Below, one piece after another: positions 24,024 through 33,343 of a stretch of DNA of 41,286 bases (positions are counted from its first letter, which is position 1; every line of letters starts with the position of its first letter). The translations under genes and the position numbers were made by a program. Source of the DNA: Eggerthellaceae bacterium (GTDB lineage: Bacteria; Actinomycetota; Coriobacteriia; Coriobacteriales; Eggerthellaceae); NCBI GenBank assembly GCA_017434045.1, contig JAFRGA010000064.1, forward strand, positions 1-41,286, in the 5' to 3' direction. A model generated the notes under the pieces. That model worked only from the letters and a program-made list of their open reading frames with translations. It was not told the DNA's origin and did not search any database.

Positions 24024-25178
24024 ATGAAGATAACCGATGACATTGTTTACATAGGCGTAAACGACCACGAGCTCGACCTGTTCGAAGGGCAGTACGAGGT
24101 CCCGAACGGCATGGCATACAACTCGTATGTCATCATCGATTCGAAGGTGGCCGTCATGGACTCGGTCGAAGCCCGCTTCGGCAGCGAATGGCTTGGAAAC
24201 CTCGCCACGGCACTCGACGGAAGGGCGCCTGACTACCTCGTCGTCCAGCATGTGGAACCCGATCATTCGGCAAATGTCGAACGGTTCATGAGCAGCTACC
24301 CGGAGGCGCTCATCGTCTGCTCGGCGAAAGCCCTCGAGATGCTGCGCAGCCTCTATGGCACGGACTATGCTGAGCGCAGCATAGTCGTCAAGGAAGGAAG
24401 CGAGCTTTCGCTCGGAAAGCACACCTTGCGCTTCATCGCGGCGCCGATGGTCCATTGGCCCGAAGTCATCATGACGTACGACCTTTGCGACGAGGTAGCC
24501 TTCACCGCAGATGCCTTCGGAAAGTTCGGCGCCCTCGATATCGAGGACGATTGGGCTTGCGAGGCGAGACGCTCTTACTTCGGCATCTGCGGCAAGTACG
24601 GAAAACAGGTAACCGGCGTGCTCAACAAGATCGCCAACCTCGAGATCGCCGCCATCTGCCCCCTCCACGGCCCCATGCTCACAAGCGACCTCGATTATTA
24701 CATCGGGCTTTACAAAACCTGGTCGGCGTATGAAGTCGAAAGCAAAGGCGTCGCTATCGCCTTCTGCTCCGTGTACGGACACACCAAGGAGGCGGTCGAG
24801 CTCCTCGCATATGAACTCGAGACGGCCGGATGCCCAAAGGTCGCCATCTCGGACCTGGCCTGCGACGACATGGCCGAAGCCGTGGAAGACGCGTTCCGTT
24901 ATGGAACGCTCGTTCTTGTGAGCACGACCTACAACACCGACATGTTCCCGTTCATGAAGACCTTCATCGACCACCTCGCTGACCATGCGTTCCAGAATCG
25001 CCGCGTCGCCTTCATGGAGAACGGCAGCTGGGCCCCCAACGCCGCACGCGCCATGAAGGCAAAGGTAGAAGCGCTGAAGGACATCGAGCTCGTCGAGCCG
25101 GTTGTGACGATTCGGGGGGCGTTGGACGACGACTCCCGCAATCAGATCAAGGATTTGGCAAAAGCCCTGATCGGCTAA
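24024..25178 (+). CDS. fprA: A-type flavodiiron protein (flavoprotein FprA)
   Basis: A 384-residue flavodiiron protein, reducing O2 (and in some members NO) to protect anaerobes. The start MKITDDIVYIG has AAAGGA and CAGG upstream; longer frames from 23937 lack a site. The N-terminal metallo-beta-lactamase-like domain has the full diiron ligand set: His76, Glu78, Asp80 and His81 in VVQHVEPDHS, then His144 (PMVHWPEV), Asp163 (TADAFGKF), His215 (CPLHGPM). The flavodoxin domain starts at GVAIAFCSVYGHTKEA (FMN loop) and continues with STTYNTDMFP. There is no rubredoxin or flavin-reductase extension, so electrons must come from a separate partner. With cytochrome bd this gives two oxygen-removal routes. 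Confidence 0.95.
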   Translation: MKITDDIVYIGVNDHELDLFEGQYEVPNGMAYNSYVIIDSKVAVMDSVEARFGSEWLGNLATALDGRAPDYLVVQHVEPDHSANVERFMSSYPEALIVCSAKALEMLRSLYGTDYAERSIVVKEGSELSLGKHTLRFIAAPMVHWPEVIMTYDLCDEVAFTADAFGKFGALDIEDDWACEARRSYFGICGKYGKQVTGVLNKIANLEIAAICPLHGPMLTSDLDYYIGLYKTWSAYEVESKGVAIAFCSVYGHTKEAVELLAYELETAGCPKVAISDLACDDMAEAVEDAFRYGTLVLVSTTYNTDMFPFMKTFIDHLADHAFQNRRVAFMENGSWAPNAARAMKAKVEALKDIELVEPVVTIRGALDDDSRNQIKDLAKALIG

Positions 25179-25217
25179 CGGCGCACTACGGAAAGCACGA
25201 AAGTTCAGGTGAGGATC

Positions 25218-26933
25218 ATGGAAGACAAGAAGGCTTATCCATCGCGGCAAACGCTCGTAGAAGACCGCGCCGCAAGTCGTGTGTACGCCAAAGACGCGAC
25301 GCTGTACTCGTTCTCGGAAGAGGCTGAAGAACACTCCTCCAACTTCATGGGGTGGACCGACCTCGCCACGAACCCGCCCTGCCCCCTCGACGAGATCACG
25401 GCGCTCGCCCGGTCGTTCATCGACCGCGGGTTCGAGCTCGCCATCCTGATCGGCCAAGGCGGGTCCACGCAAGCTGCCATGACGATGACCAAGTACTTCA
25501 AGGACGAGGCCACGGGCATGAAGTTCCGCGTTCTCGACTCTGACTCCCCCGTCCGCCTACGCGGAATACTTGCAGATGCCGATCCGCGCACCACGCTCGT
25601 GATTGTGTCATCCAAAAGCGGCGGCACGCTCGAGATGAATTCGATGCTCAGCGCCGTGGTGGAAGCTTTCTCGGCGGTCCTCGACGAGGACGAGCTTCCG
25701 CTCCACCTCGTGGCGATCAGCGATCCCGATTCGCCCTTGGCCAAGCGTGCGCAGGACGAAGGCTGGGCGGGCCTGCTGCTCGGCGAGCCGACGGTTGGCG
25801 GGCGTTTCTCCGCGCTGACGGTGTTCGGGCTGTTCCCAGCAGCTCTCGTGGGCATCGATCTCCAGAAGCTCATCAAGAGTGCCGGCGAGATGGAGCTCGC
25901 CTGCAGGGAAGACTCCCTCGAGAACCCCGCGATCGAGCTCGCCGCGTTCATGTACGACAACTGGCTTGCCGGACGCGATAAAATCTCGTTCCTCACGCAG
26001 AAAAGCGGCCGAGTGCTCGGCCTGTGGGTCGAGCAGCTCGTAGCCGAGAGCACTGGCAAACAAGGTCTCGGCATCTTGCCGCAGCTCGAGATCGACCCGC
26101 TGTTCCTTCGCCGCGACACCGGCGACCGCATGGTGGTCTCGTATCTCACGCACGAGCACTCGTGGGACGACATCAAAGAGTTCCAGATGGCCCTTGGATG
26201 CGTAAGCGAGGAGATCCCCCGCCTCGATTTCGAGATCGATTCAGTCTACGACCTGGCGAAGCACTTCGTCATGTGGGAATATGCCACAGCCCTGTGCTGC
26301 CACCTCATGCAGGTGAGCCCCTTCGACCAGCCAGACGTGGCCTCCGCCAAGGAGAAGGTGCTCGAGATGCTGGAGGGGGAGCTGCCCGCACCTGACTTCG
26401 TCGAGGAGATGGTGGTTGGCTCGAATGTCGGCAGCGCCGAAGCGTATCTCTCCAAGTGCTGCTCCGATGCCCTGAACATCCGCTCGGCACTGCGCGCGCT
26501 TCTCGAGTCGTTCAAGCCGGGCGATTACTTCGCCCTGAACGCCTTCGTTCCTTTCGCCGGCGAAGGCCGTCGCGAAGCGCTTGAGGCCATAAGACGTGAT
26601 GTGGCCTCCAGTCGCATGATCGCCTCATGCCTCGAAATCGGCCCCCGTTACCTGCACTCCACAGGTCAGCTGCAGAAGGGCGGCCCGGACACGGGCGTGT
26701 ACCTGATCTTGTCGGCAGGAGAGCTGAAAGACATCTCCATCCCGAACGGCAAGGCCCCGACCCTGGGCGCCCTCGCGAAGGCGCAGGCCTGCGGGGACAT
26801 GGCTATCTTATCCGAACGCGGCAGACGCTGCCTCCACCTGCACCTCCCGGACAATTCCGGCGTCACGCTTCGCTGCCTATCGAACATCGTCGCGCAGGTG
26901 CTATCGGAAATCGAGCGGAGCGAGCAGCAGTAG
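25218..26933 (+). CDS. pgi: Glucose-6-phosphate isomerase (Tal-Pgi-like isomerase domain)
   Basis: A 571-residue sugar-isomerase of the SIS/PGI fold, expected to interconvert glucose 6-phosphate and fructose 6-phosphate. ATG 25218 follows AGGTGAGG by three bases; a GTG nine bases earlier is possible. Segments typical of the isomerase half of bifunctional transaldolase/PGI proteins: LAILIGQGGSTQAAMTMTKYF, VIVSSKSGGTLEMNSML, VGGRFSALTVFGLFPA, EQLVAESTGKQGLGI and EIGPRYLHSTGQLQKGG near the C terminus. A transaldolase domain is absent. It follows fprA by 39 bases and ends at a strong hairpin. Confidence 0.88.
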   Translation: MEDKKAYPSRQTLVEDRAASRVYAKDATLYSFSEEAEEHSSNFMGWTDLATNPPCPLDEITALARSFIDRGFELAILIGQGGSTQAAMTMTKYFKDEATGMKFRVLDSDSPVRLRGILADADPRTTLVIVSSKSGGTLEMNSMLSAVVEAFSAVLDEDELPLHLVAISDPDSPLAKRAQDEGWAGLLLGEPTVGGRFSALTVFGLFPAALVGIDLQKLIKSAGEMELACREDSLENPAIELAAFMYDNWLAGRDKISFLTQKSGRVLGLWVEQLVAESTGKQGLGILPQLEIDPLFLRRDTGDRMVVSYLTHEHSWDDIKEFQMALGCVSEEIPRLDFEIDSVYDLAKHFVMWEYATALCCHLMQVSPFDQPDVASAKEKVLEMLEGELPAPDFVEEMVVGSNVGSAEAYLSKCCSDALNIRSALRALLESFKPGDYFALNAFVPFAGEGRREALEAIRRDVASSRMIASCLEIGPRYLHSTGQLQKGGPDTGVYLILSAGELKDISIPNGKAPTLGALAKAQACGDMAILSERGRRCLHLHLPDNSGVTLRCLSNIVAQVLSEIERSEQQ

Positions 26934-26953
26934 CCATTCGTCTCAGGCATACC

Positions 26954-26992
26954 GAATGTGGAAAAGGGTCTGACCCTTTTCCACATTCTTTT
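26954..26992 (+). terminator. Perfect 17-bp palindrome followed by T run, after pgi
   Basis: The stem GAATGTGGAAAAGGGTC/GACCCTTTTCCACATTC with a single central T (26954-26988) is followed by TTTT. It can act as a terminator for pgi. The AAGGGTC-T-GACCCTT core is like REP palindromes seen in other genomes, so it may also be a repeat element. Confidence 0.85.
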
Positions 26993-27025
26993 ACATCGGC
27001 AAGCGTCATGCAAGGAGGTCCTCGG

Positions 27026-29530
27026 TTGATAGATGCGCTCGACATCCGCGTGCGCGGCATTGTCCAGGGAGTCGGCTTCAGGCCATTCGTCTACAGGCTT
27101 GCACGTCAACACGTCATTTCCGGCTGGGTGCTCAACGACCTTGACGGCGTGTTCATACACGCCGAAGGCGAGAGCAAGCTCCTCGACGAGTTCGTGACCG
27201 AGTTGCACATGAACCCTCCCGCAGCCGCGCGCATAACCGAAGTCGAGCTCAAGGAGGTTCCCCTCCAAGATTGCACGGGCTTCGAAATCAGGGAATCGCA
27301 GAAGGCAGCTGCCGAGGAGAGCACGCTGGTCTCGGCCGATTTGGCGACATGCGCTGACTGCCTGGGCGAACTCTTCGACCCGGAGGACAGGCGTTATCGC
27401 TACCCGTTTGTGAACTGCACGAACTGCGGCCCCCGGTTCACCATTATCGACTCGTTGCCCTATGACCGACCGGCGACGTCCATGGCGACGTTTGCCATGT
27501 GCGACGCGTGCTCGAAGGAGTACGCCGACCCCTCCGACAGACGTTTCCACGCTCAGCCTGACGCCTGTTTCGAATGCGGTCCCCATATCGTGCTGTACAA
27601 AAAAGCGTCGAAGGAAACAGCTTGCTCCGACGGCGAACCTGCCCCCTTCGACGACTCGGGCACGTGGGGAACAACGAGGCAGGAGTCGGACGCGATCCTC
27701 GCCGAAGCGGTAGACATCCTCGTTGGGGGTGGAATCCTCGCCGTCAAGGGGTTGGGCGGCTTCCATCTGGCTTGCGATGCGGGCAACGCCGATGCGCTGG
27801 CCCTCCTGCGTGCGCGAAAGCATCGCGACGGGAAGGCGTTCGCGGTGATGATGCCCGACGTCGACGACGTGAGGGAAACCTGCCTGGTCTCGAAAGCGGA
27901 AGCGGATGTGCTCGAATCATCGGCGCGCCCGATCGTGCTCTTTCGCAAACGGCGCGATGCGCTTTTGGCGCCTGGGTTGGCCGACGAGCTGCCCGAGCTG
28001 GGCGTCATGCTTCCCGCTACACCGCTCCAGCATTTGCTGTTACATGATTTCCAGGAAGCTTGCGGTCGCAAGATGCTGGTCATGACATCCGGCAACGTCC
28101 ACGACGAGCCCATCGTCGTGGACGATCGCGAGGCCTTGGTGAAGTTCCGCAGCATAGCCGACGCCATCATCGGCAACGACAGGCCCATCTTGTCGCGCTA
28201 CGACGATTCGGTCGTGCGCGTGCTCGATTTGGAGACGGCGTCGCCCGAAACACCTTTCCCTGACCCCACGTCCGACAACGCAGCCGATGCGCTCCAGCTC
28301 ATACGCCGCGCCCGCGGTTACGCCCCCATTCCCATCGCCCTTTCTCCCGCAGCACACGATGACGAGCCGAAGGGATCGACAGCGCCTGGCTCTTCGGTGT
28401 TTGCCGCCGGTTCCGAGCAGAAGAACACGTTCACCTTCGCAGCCGACGGGAAAGCATACGTTTCCCAACACGTCGGCGACATGGAGGATGCCGACGTGTT
28501 CGACGCATGGCTTGAATCGAAAGCGCGTTTCGAGAAACTCTTCCGCTTCTCGGCCGATTGCCTGGCATGCGATCTCCACCCGGAGTACCTTGCATCCAAA
28601 TGGGCACGCGACGAGGCACGGCGTTCCGGACACCGAATCGTCGAAGTGCAGCACCATCATGCGCACATTGCCTCGGTCCTCGGCGAACACGGCCTGTACG
28701 GGCCCTGTTGCGGTATCGCGTTCGACGGTACCGGCTACGGAGCCGACGGCGCCATCTGGGGTGGAGAGGTCTTGCTGGCGAACAGGTCCGACTACGAACG
28801 GTTCGCCAACTTCCCGTACATGCCCATGCCGGGCGGCGCGGCGGCGATCAAGCACCCGCTCCGCATGGCGTACGGTCTGCTTTGGACCTACGACCTGCTC
28901 GACCACCCAGGTGCCGCACCTGCCCTCGAAGCGCTTGGCCCCGCTGCCGAAGTTTGCGAGAAGATGATCGAAAGCGGCTTGAACACGCCGATGACATCGT
29001 CTGCCGGCCGATTGTTCGACGCCGTATCGGCGCTGTTGGGCATCTGTCAAGAGCCCACTTACGAAGGCGAGCCGGCTATCCTCCTCGACGCAGCGCGCAC
29101 CCGGGCTCGAGAGGATTCCTCAGCCGACCCGAAGGATTACCTGGAACGCTATGCGATAACCTTCGCGAAGAACTCGGCCACGCCATCGAGCACGGCTCAT
29201 GACACCTCGGTCGTGCTGCTGGACGCCCGTGAAACCATACGTGCCCTCCTCGACGACTTCGCCGCGGGCATCCCGGTCGAGACGATCTCGCTTCGGTTCC
29301 ATGATGCCATGGTCGAAGCCGTGGTGCACAGCGCCGAGCTTGTGCGCGCCCTCTACGGTATAACGCTCGTCGTGCTTTCCGGAGGATGCTTCATGAACCG
29401 CCACCTTGTCGAACAGAGCGTCAAGAGGCTTGGCGAAGCGGGCTTCACAGTGGCTTTGAACGCCGACCTTCCGCCAAATGACGGATGCATTTCTTATGGT
29501 CAAGCGGTTGTCGCAAGCTCTGCGCGCTAG
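27026..29530 (+). CDS. hypF: Carbamoyltransferase HypF, hydrogenase maturation
   Basis: HypF makes the carbamoyl donor for cyanide ligands of [NiFe]-hydrogenase. The start is a TTG at 27026: AAGGAGG lies seven bases upstream and would sit inside the coding frame if the ATG at 27008 were used. The protein is 834 aa. Order: acylphosphatase domain (RVRGIVQGVGFRPFVYRLA); two Cys4 zinc fingers (CADCLGELFD...NCTNCGPRF and CDACSKEY...ACFECGPHI); YrdC domain (ILAVKGLGGFHLACDA...); and a Kae1-like domain (QHHHAHIASVLGEHG, GIAFDGTGYGADGAIWGGE, VVLSGGCFMNRHL). Two short insertions compared with the usual spacing lie after the zinc fingers and near RRARGYAPIPI. Confidence 0.95.
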   Translation: MIDALDIRVRGIVQGVGFRPFVYRLARQHVISGWVLNDLDGVFIHAEGESKLLDEFVTELHMNPPAAARITEVELKEVPLQDCTGFEIRESQKAAAEESTLVSADLATCADCLGELFDPEDRRYRYPFVNCTNCGPRFTIIDSLPYDRPATSMATFAMCDACSKEYADPSDRRFHAQPDACFECGPHIVLYKKASKETACSDGEPAPFDDSGTWGTTRQESDAILAEAVDILVGGGILAVKGLGGFHLACDAGNADALALLRARKHRDGKAFAVMMPDVDDVRETCLVSKAEADVLESSARPIVLFRKRRDALLAPGLADELPELGVMLPATPLQHLLLHDFQEACGRKMLVMTSGNVHDEPIVVDDREALVKFRSIADAIIGNDRPILSRYDDSVVRVLDLETASPETPFPDPTSDNAADALQLIRRARGYAPIPIALSPAAHDDEPKGSTAPGSSVFAAGSEQKNTFTFAADGKAYVSQHVGDMEDADVFDAWLESKARFEKLFRFSADCLACDLHPEYLASKWARDEARRSGHRIVEVQHHHAHIASVLGEHGLYGPCCGIAFDGTGYGADGAIWGGEVLLANRSDYERFANFPYMPMPGGAAAIKHPLRMAYGLLWTYDLLDHPGAAPALEALGPAAEVCEKMIESGLNTPMTSSAGRLFDAVSALLGICQEPTYEGEPAILLDAARTRAREDSSADPKDYLERYAITFAKNSATPSSTAHDTSVVLLDARETIRALLDDFAAGIPVETISLRFHDAMVEAVVHSAELVRALYGITLVVLSGGCFMNRHLVEQSVKRLGEAGFTVALNADLPPNDGCISYGQAVVASSAR

Positions 29531-29565
29531 AATCGATGGGATCTGACAGGAAGGGCGGAGATACT

Positions 29566-29820
29566 ATGTGCCTAGCAGTACCCATGCAGATACAGGAGTT
29601 GTTGGATGGCGGTTTGGCGCGCGTATCGGCAATGGGCGCCGAACGGAACATCGCGCTCGATTTGACGCCGGAAGCGAAAGCCGGCGATTACGTGCTCGTG
29701 CATGCCGGCTTTGCCATCGAGATCGTAGACGAGCAGTACGCTGCTGAAACGCTCGAGCTCATCAAGTCGATGGCCGAGCTCGTCGATGATCCGATGTTCG
29801 CTCAAGGCGCGCTGTCATGA
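29566..29820 (+). CDS. hypC: Hydrogenase maturation chaperone HypC
   Basis: An 84-residue chaperone of the HypC/HupF family. It starts with the family hallmark MCLAVP, in which Cys2 carries the Fe(CN)2CO unit between HypD and the hydrogenase large subunit. GGCGGAG is five bases upstream. The C-terminal KSMAEL is typical. The stop overlaps the hypD start (ATGA at 29817-29820), so translation is coupled. Confidence 0.96.
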   Translation: MCLAVPMQIQELLDGGLARVSAMGAERNIALDLTPEAKAGDYVLVHAGFAIEIVDEQYAAETLELIKSMAELVDDPMFAQGALS

Positions 29821-30917
29821 CGTCGAAGGGATTTGCCGCTGAACTGGCGAAATTCAAGGACCCCGAGCTCGCGCGCGAACTCGTGCATGCCATCAACCTG
29901 CTCGCGCCCGACAGCGAGACGACGTTGATGGAGGTATGCGGAACGCACACGGTCTCCATTGCGCGGGCCGGCATCAGGAACCTCATGCCAGAAGGAGTCC
30001 GACTCGCAAGCGGGCCGGGTTGCCCTGTATGCGTGACCTCGAACCGCGACATAGACACCGTGATAGCGCTCGCCCGCATTCCCGAGGTGACGATAGCCAC
30101 GTTCGGCGACATGACACGTGTCCCGGGCTCCACATCGAGCCTCTTAGCCGAGCAAGCCGCAGGACGCTCCATTCAAATCGTGTACTCACCGCTCGACGCC
30201 TTGGCACTCGCCCAGGCGAATCCCGATCGGCAAATCGTGTTCGTCGGCGTTGGGTTCGAGACGACGACGCCCCTGGTCGCCCGTTCCGTCAAACGCGCCG
30301 CCGACCTCGGATTGGAGAATTTCACCGTTTTCGCCGCCCACAAGAACATGCCCGGCGCACTCGAGGCCATCGTCGCCGATCCACAACTCAAAGTCAGCGC
30401 CCTGATCCTCCCCGGCCACGTGAGCACGATCATCGGCGCGAAACCCTACCGATTCCTCGCGGAGAAGTACGGCATTCCCGGCGTCGTAACCGGGTTCGAG
30501 CCCGTTGACATCCTGCAAGGCATAGCCATGATATTGCGCCAGCTGCACGAAGGCCGCTCGGAAATCGAAATCGCCTATGCGCGTGGCGTCATGCCCGAAG
30601 GCAATCCCACAGCCCTCGCCGCAATCGACGAGGTGTTCGAAACCTGCACGGCCACGTGGAGGGGGCTCGGCGCCATTCCCGGCAGTGGATATCGCCTACG
30701 CGAGCGCTATGCGGGCTTCGATGCCGTTCGCCGCTTCCGGCCCGACATCGAGCCGACCGTGGAGCCGAAGGGGTGCCGTTGCGGCGATGTCCTCAGAGCG
30801 CACATGGCGCCAGACGAGTGCCCGCTGTTCCGCAAGGTCTGCACCCCCGAAAACCCCGTGGGACCGTGCATGGTCTCGAGCGAGGGAAGCTGCGCGGCGT
30901 ACTTCCGCTATTACTAG
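29817..30917 (+). CDS. hypD: Hydrogenase maturation scaffold HypD
   Basis: A 366-residue iron-sulfur protein that assembles Fe(CN)2CO with HypC and HypE. Conserved parts: LMEVCGTHTVSIARAGI (Cys near the active site), SGPGCPVCVTSNRDID (CPVC), VGFETTTPLVA, ILPGHVSTIIG, and the C-terminal cluster-binding Cys group GCRCGDVL... CPLFRKVCTPENPVGPCMVSSEGSC. Full length. hypE, hypA, hypB and hydrogenase structural genes are not in the window. Confidence 0.96.
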   Translation: MTSKGFAAELAKFKDPELARELVHAINLLAPDSETTLMEVCGTHTVSIARAGIRNLMPEGVRLASGPGCPVCVTSNRDIDTVIALARIPEVTIATFGDMTRVPGSTSSLLAEQAAGRSIQIVYSPLDALALAQANPDRQIVFVGVGFETTTPLVARSVKRAADLGLENFTVFAAHKNMPGALEAIVADPQLKVSALILPGHVSTIIGAKPYRFLAEKYGIPGVVTGFEPVDILQGIAMILRQLHEGRSEIEIAYARGVMPEGNPTALAAIDEVFETCTATWRGLGAIPGSGYRLRERYAGFDAVRRFRPDIEPTVEPKGCRCGDVLRAHMAPDECPLFRKVCTPENPVGPCMVSSEGSCAAYFRYY

Positions 30918-30945
30918 GAAAACGCGACTCGGTTATGCAAACCAC

Positions 30946-30975
30946 GACGGGCTGGAGATGTTTCTCCAGCCCGTC
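30946..30975. terminator. 13-bp hairpin between convergent hypD and DUF4013-like gene
   Basis: GACGGGCTGGAGA/TCTCCAGCCCGTC with a TGTT loop. The T run after it is poor on both strands. Its place between convergent 3' ends supports a terminator. Confidence 0.65.
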
Positions 30976-31035
30976 TCGTGATTTCGGAGGAAACCCGCTT
31001 AAGCTTTGCCGAGCGGTGCCCGCAAGGGCATCTGC

Positions 31036-32175
31036 TTAACCTTCTTTTGGCGTCTCGCCAAACGTAGCCTGCTCCTGCTGCCAGGAGGAAATCTGCGCAT
31101 CGTATTGCTGAACCTCCGGTGAGATCGACGGTTGCGCAGGTTGGACGGCGTCGGGTTGCGCATATCCAACCTGATTAGGCTGCGCGGTGACAGGCTGGCT
31201 TGCCTGCTGGTAACCCACGTTTTGGTAGTCCTGCTGAGCAGGGGCAGCATATGCTGTAGGCTGCTGTTGGTACGCCTGGACGTTCGGTTGAGCTTGAGCG
31301 TACTCGAATGGCATCGGCTCGTTCTGCCCGCGCCATTGAGGAACGTCGAACTGCCAGGTCCAGTAACCCATGGCCCGTGCGACGAGCATTTCGACAAACA
31401 CGCTCACGAGATTCCCGAGGAACACGGCGACGATCAGGAAGAGGAAGCCGACCAGGCCAGCAGGGCCCATGAGCTGGAGGGCGAAGCTCGTAACCTGCTC
31501 GTCGCTCATGTATTGCAGGGATTCCGGCGTGTAACCCATGCCCGCCATCGCAGCCACGATGATGAAGATGAAAGCCACGACCATGATCGTGATGATGATT
31601 GACAAGATGATGCCCAGTATGAGGCCTACGAGCAGATTCATGCCGAAGATGCGCATGATGCCGCCGGTGTCTTTGCGGAACATCTTCCAAATGCTTCCCA
31701 GCTGAAATCCGGCGGACAGGCGATCGTAAATGGAAATGCGCATGGATCCGACCCAAGCCAAGATGGAAACGAACAGCGCGGCCAGAATGCCGATGAGGTA
31801 AATGATCCCGCCTATCGCAACGGTCGGCTCGAGTTTCGAGGACGTGTCGTACAGCGCCGAGTAGTAACCCGCCTGCTGCATGGAGGACCCAACTCCCGAG
31901 ATGATGGCCGGCACGAGCGAGAATACGAACACCAACACGAAAATGAACCAGCCACGACGGTACAGCTTGCCGTCCTCGTTGCCGAAGATTTTCGCCGGCA
32001 TGAGCTCATGCACGCCCCAGGCTACATCCCGCGCCCAACCGTACAGGTATCCGAAGATGACGATTTGCCCGAAAATGGGAATAAGACCTACGAGTGCGAG
32101 GAGACAGAGTTTACCGAACCACCCCTTGGAGTTCTTTATATCGTTCCAGGCGGTCTGGTAATACTTTATTTGCAT
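31036..32175 (-). CDS. DUF4013-like membrane protein with Gln/Pro-rich tail
   Basis: A 379-residue integral membrane protein. It opens with NDIKNSKGWFGKLCLLALVGLIPIFGQIVIFGYLYGW, the pattern of DUF4013, followed by about five more hydrophobic segments. The last 95 residues are hydrophilic and rich in Gln, Pro, Tyr and Ala (QAYQQQPTAYAAPAQQ...), a low-complexity tail on the inner or outer face. The function of the family is unknown. AAAGGGG precedes ATG. It follows rplL after a terminator, so it should have its own promoter. Confidence 0.85.
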   Translation of the reverse strand: MQIKYYQTAWNDIKNSKGWFGKLCLLALVGLIPIFGQIVIFGYLYGWARDVAWGVHELMPAKIFGNEDGKLYRRGWFIFVLVFVFSLVPAIISGVGSSMQQAGYYSALYDTSSKLEPTVAIGGIIYLIGILAALFVSILAWVGSMRISIYDRLSAGFQLGSIWKMFRKDTGGIMRIFGMNLLVGLILGIILSIIITIMVVAFIFIIVAAMAGMGYTPESLQYMSDEQVTSFALQLMGPAGLVGFLFLIVAVFLGNLVSVFVEMLVARAMGYWTWQFDVPQWRGQNEPMPFEYAQAQPNVQAYQQQPTAYAAPAQQDYQNVGYQQASQPVTAQPNQVGYAQPDAVQPAQPSISPEVQQYDAQISSWQQEQATFGETPKEG

Positions 32176-32216
32176 GAGATTCCCCTTTCATCGCCTCACT
32201 CCACTATATACGAAAA

Positions 32217-32236
32217 GGGAGTGCCGAAGCACTCCC
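32217..32236 (-). terminator. Terminator of the rplJ-rplL operon
   Basis: The stem GGGAGTGC/GCACTCCC with a TTCG tetraloop on the minus strand is followed by TTTTCG. On the plus strand the hairpin is followed by CAAAAAAGC. Confidence 0.88.
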
Positions 32237-32260
32237 CCAAAAAAGCTTGAAGCAGATTGG

Positions 32261-32638
32261 TTACTTCAGGGTAACAGCAGCGCCTGCCTCTTCGAGCTTG
32301 GCCTTGATTTCCTCAGCCTTGTCCTTGGCAACGCCTTCCTGGATGGCCTTCGGAGCGCTCTCGACGGCTTCCTTGGCTTCCTTCAGGCCGAGACCGGTGA
32401 TCTCGCGGACAGCCTTGATGACGGCGATCTTGTTGTCACCGAAGCCCTCGAGCACGACGTCAAACTCGGTCTTCTCCTCTTCCTCGACGGCGGCGGCGCC
32501 AGGAGCGGCGACGGCGACGGCAGCAGGAGCGGCGGCGGAAACGCCAAACTCTTCCTCGATCATCTTGACGAGCTCAGAAGCCTCAAGCAGGGTCATGCCC
32601 TTCAGGGCCTCGAGAATTTCAGCACTGGTAACAGCCAT
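32261..32638 (-). CDS. rplL: 50S ribosomal protein L7/L12
   Basis: The stalk protein of the large ribosomal subunit, 125 aa. It has the N-terminal dimerisation part ([24 protein letters not shown]), an Ala-rich hinge ([17 protein letters not shown]) and a C-terminal factor-binding domain ([24 protein letters not shown]). AGGAAAG precedes ATG. rpoB does not follow, unlike in many bacteria; instead the operon terminates at once. Confidence 0.98.
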   Translation of the reverse strand: MAVTSAEILEALKGMTLLEASELVKMIEEEFGVSAAAPAAVAVAAPGAAAVEEEEKTEFDVVLEGFGDNKIAVIKAVREITGLGLKEAKEAVESAPKAIQEGVAKDKAEEIKAKLEEAGAAVTLK

Positions 32639-32763
32639 TTCAGCTTTCCTTTCGTTTCTTGTCGTCCGCTACGTTTCCTTGTAGGGACTTGCCCTCGGCC
32701 ATCTTGACCGGGAGCGGTTGTCTTCATTTGCGTTACGCGGCCGCTAGGCCGCGTTCGCTGCGG

Positions 32764-33282
32764 TTAGGCAGCCTTCTGGTCGGCCAGCTGCTGGAGAGCA
32801 CGAGCGAGACCGCTCGGCACGCCGTTGATGCAAACAGCGAGGCCACGTGCGACACCGGAAATGGCGCCGGCGATCTGGGCCATGAGCACCTCTTTGGGAG
32901 GCAGGGACGCGATAGCCGCGATCTCCTCGGCCGTGACGAACGTTCCGTCCATCATGCCGCCCTTGACTTCCAGCTTCTTGTTTTCCTTCGCGAACTCCGT
33001 CACGGCCTTGGCGGCTGCGGCGACGTCGCCCGTGCAGAATACGAATGCTGAAGGGCCTTCGAGGATCGAGTCCATGTTGACCAGATCGAGCTCGGCCAAA
33101 GCCTTCTTCATGATGGTGTTCTTGTACACGGTCATGGCGGCTCCGGCTTCGCGGATGGAGTTGCGCAGCTGCTCGACTTCCTTGACGGTCAGACCGCAAG
33201 CGTCGATGACCCACATGGCGTTAACGCCTTCGAGGTCAGCCTTGATGCTCTCCATCATCTCAAGATTACGAGCGTTGGGCAT
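32764..33282 (-). CDS. rplJ: 50S ribosomal protein L10
   Basis: L10 is the base of the L7/L12 stalk, 172 aa. Conserved parts: WVIDACGLTVKEVEQLRNSIREAGA, YKNTIMKKAL, and GPSAFVFCTGDVAAAAK. The C-terminal helix ends with LARALQQLADQKAA, the L12-binding region. AAGGAGGTG lies ten bases before ATG. The rplJ-rplL spacer (125 bp) has a 6-bp GCGGCC/GGCCGC stem at 32737-32752. Confidence 0.98.
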   Translation of the reverse strand: MPNARNLEMMESIKADLEGVNAMWVIDACGLTVKEVEQLRNSIREAGAAMTVYKNTIMKKALAELDLVNMDSILEGPSAFVFCTGDVAAAAKAVTEFAKENKKLEVKGGMMDGTFVTAEEIAAIASLPPKEVLMAQIAGAISGVARGLAVCINGVPSGLARALQQLADQKAA

Positions 33283-33343
33283 ATTCTATTTACACCTCCT
33301 TCTTAACCAACTCATGTTCCGCACCTTTGGCGGGATCGAGCCA

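Noticed and set aside
23976..25472. Long minus-strand frame antisense to fprA
   Set aside because: The plus strand encodes an intact flavodiiron protein with all metal ligands; the antisense frame is a by-product of high GC at third positions.
26666..29050. Minus-strand frames antisense to pgi and hypF
   Set aside because: Both sense genes are intact and well recognised.
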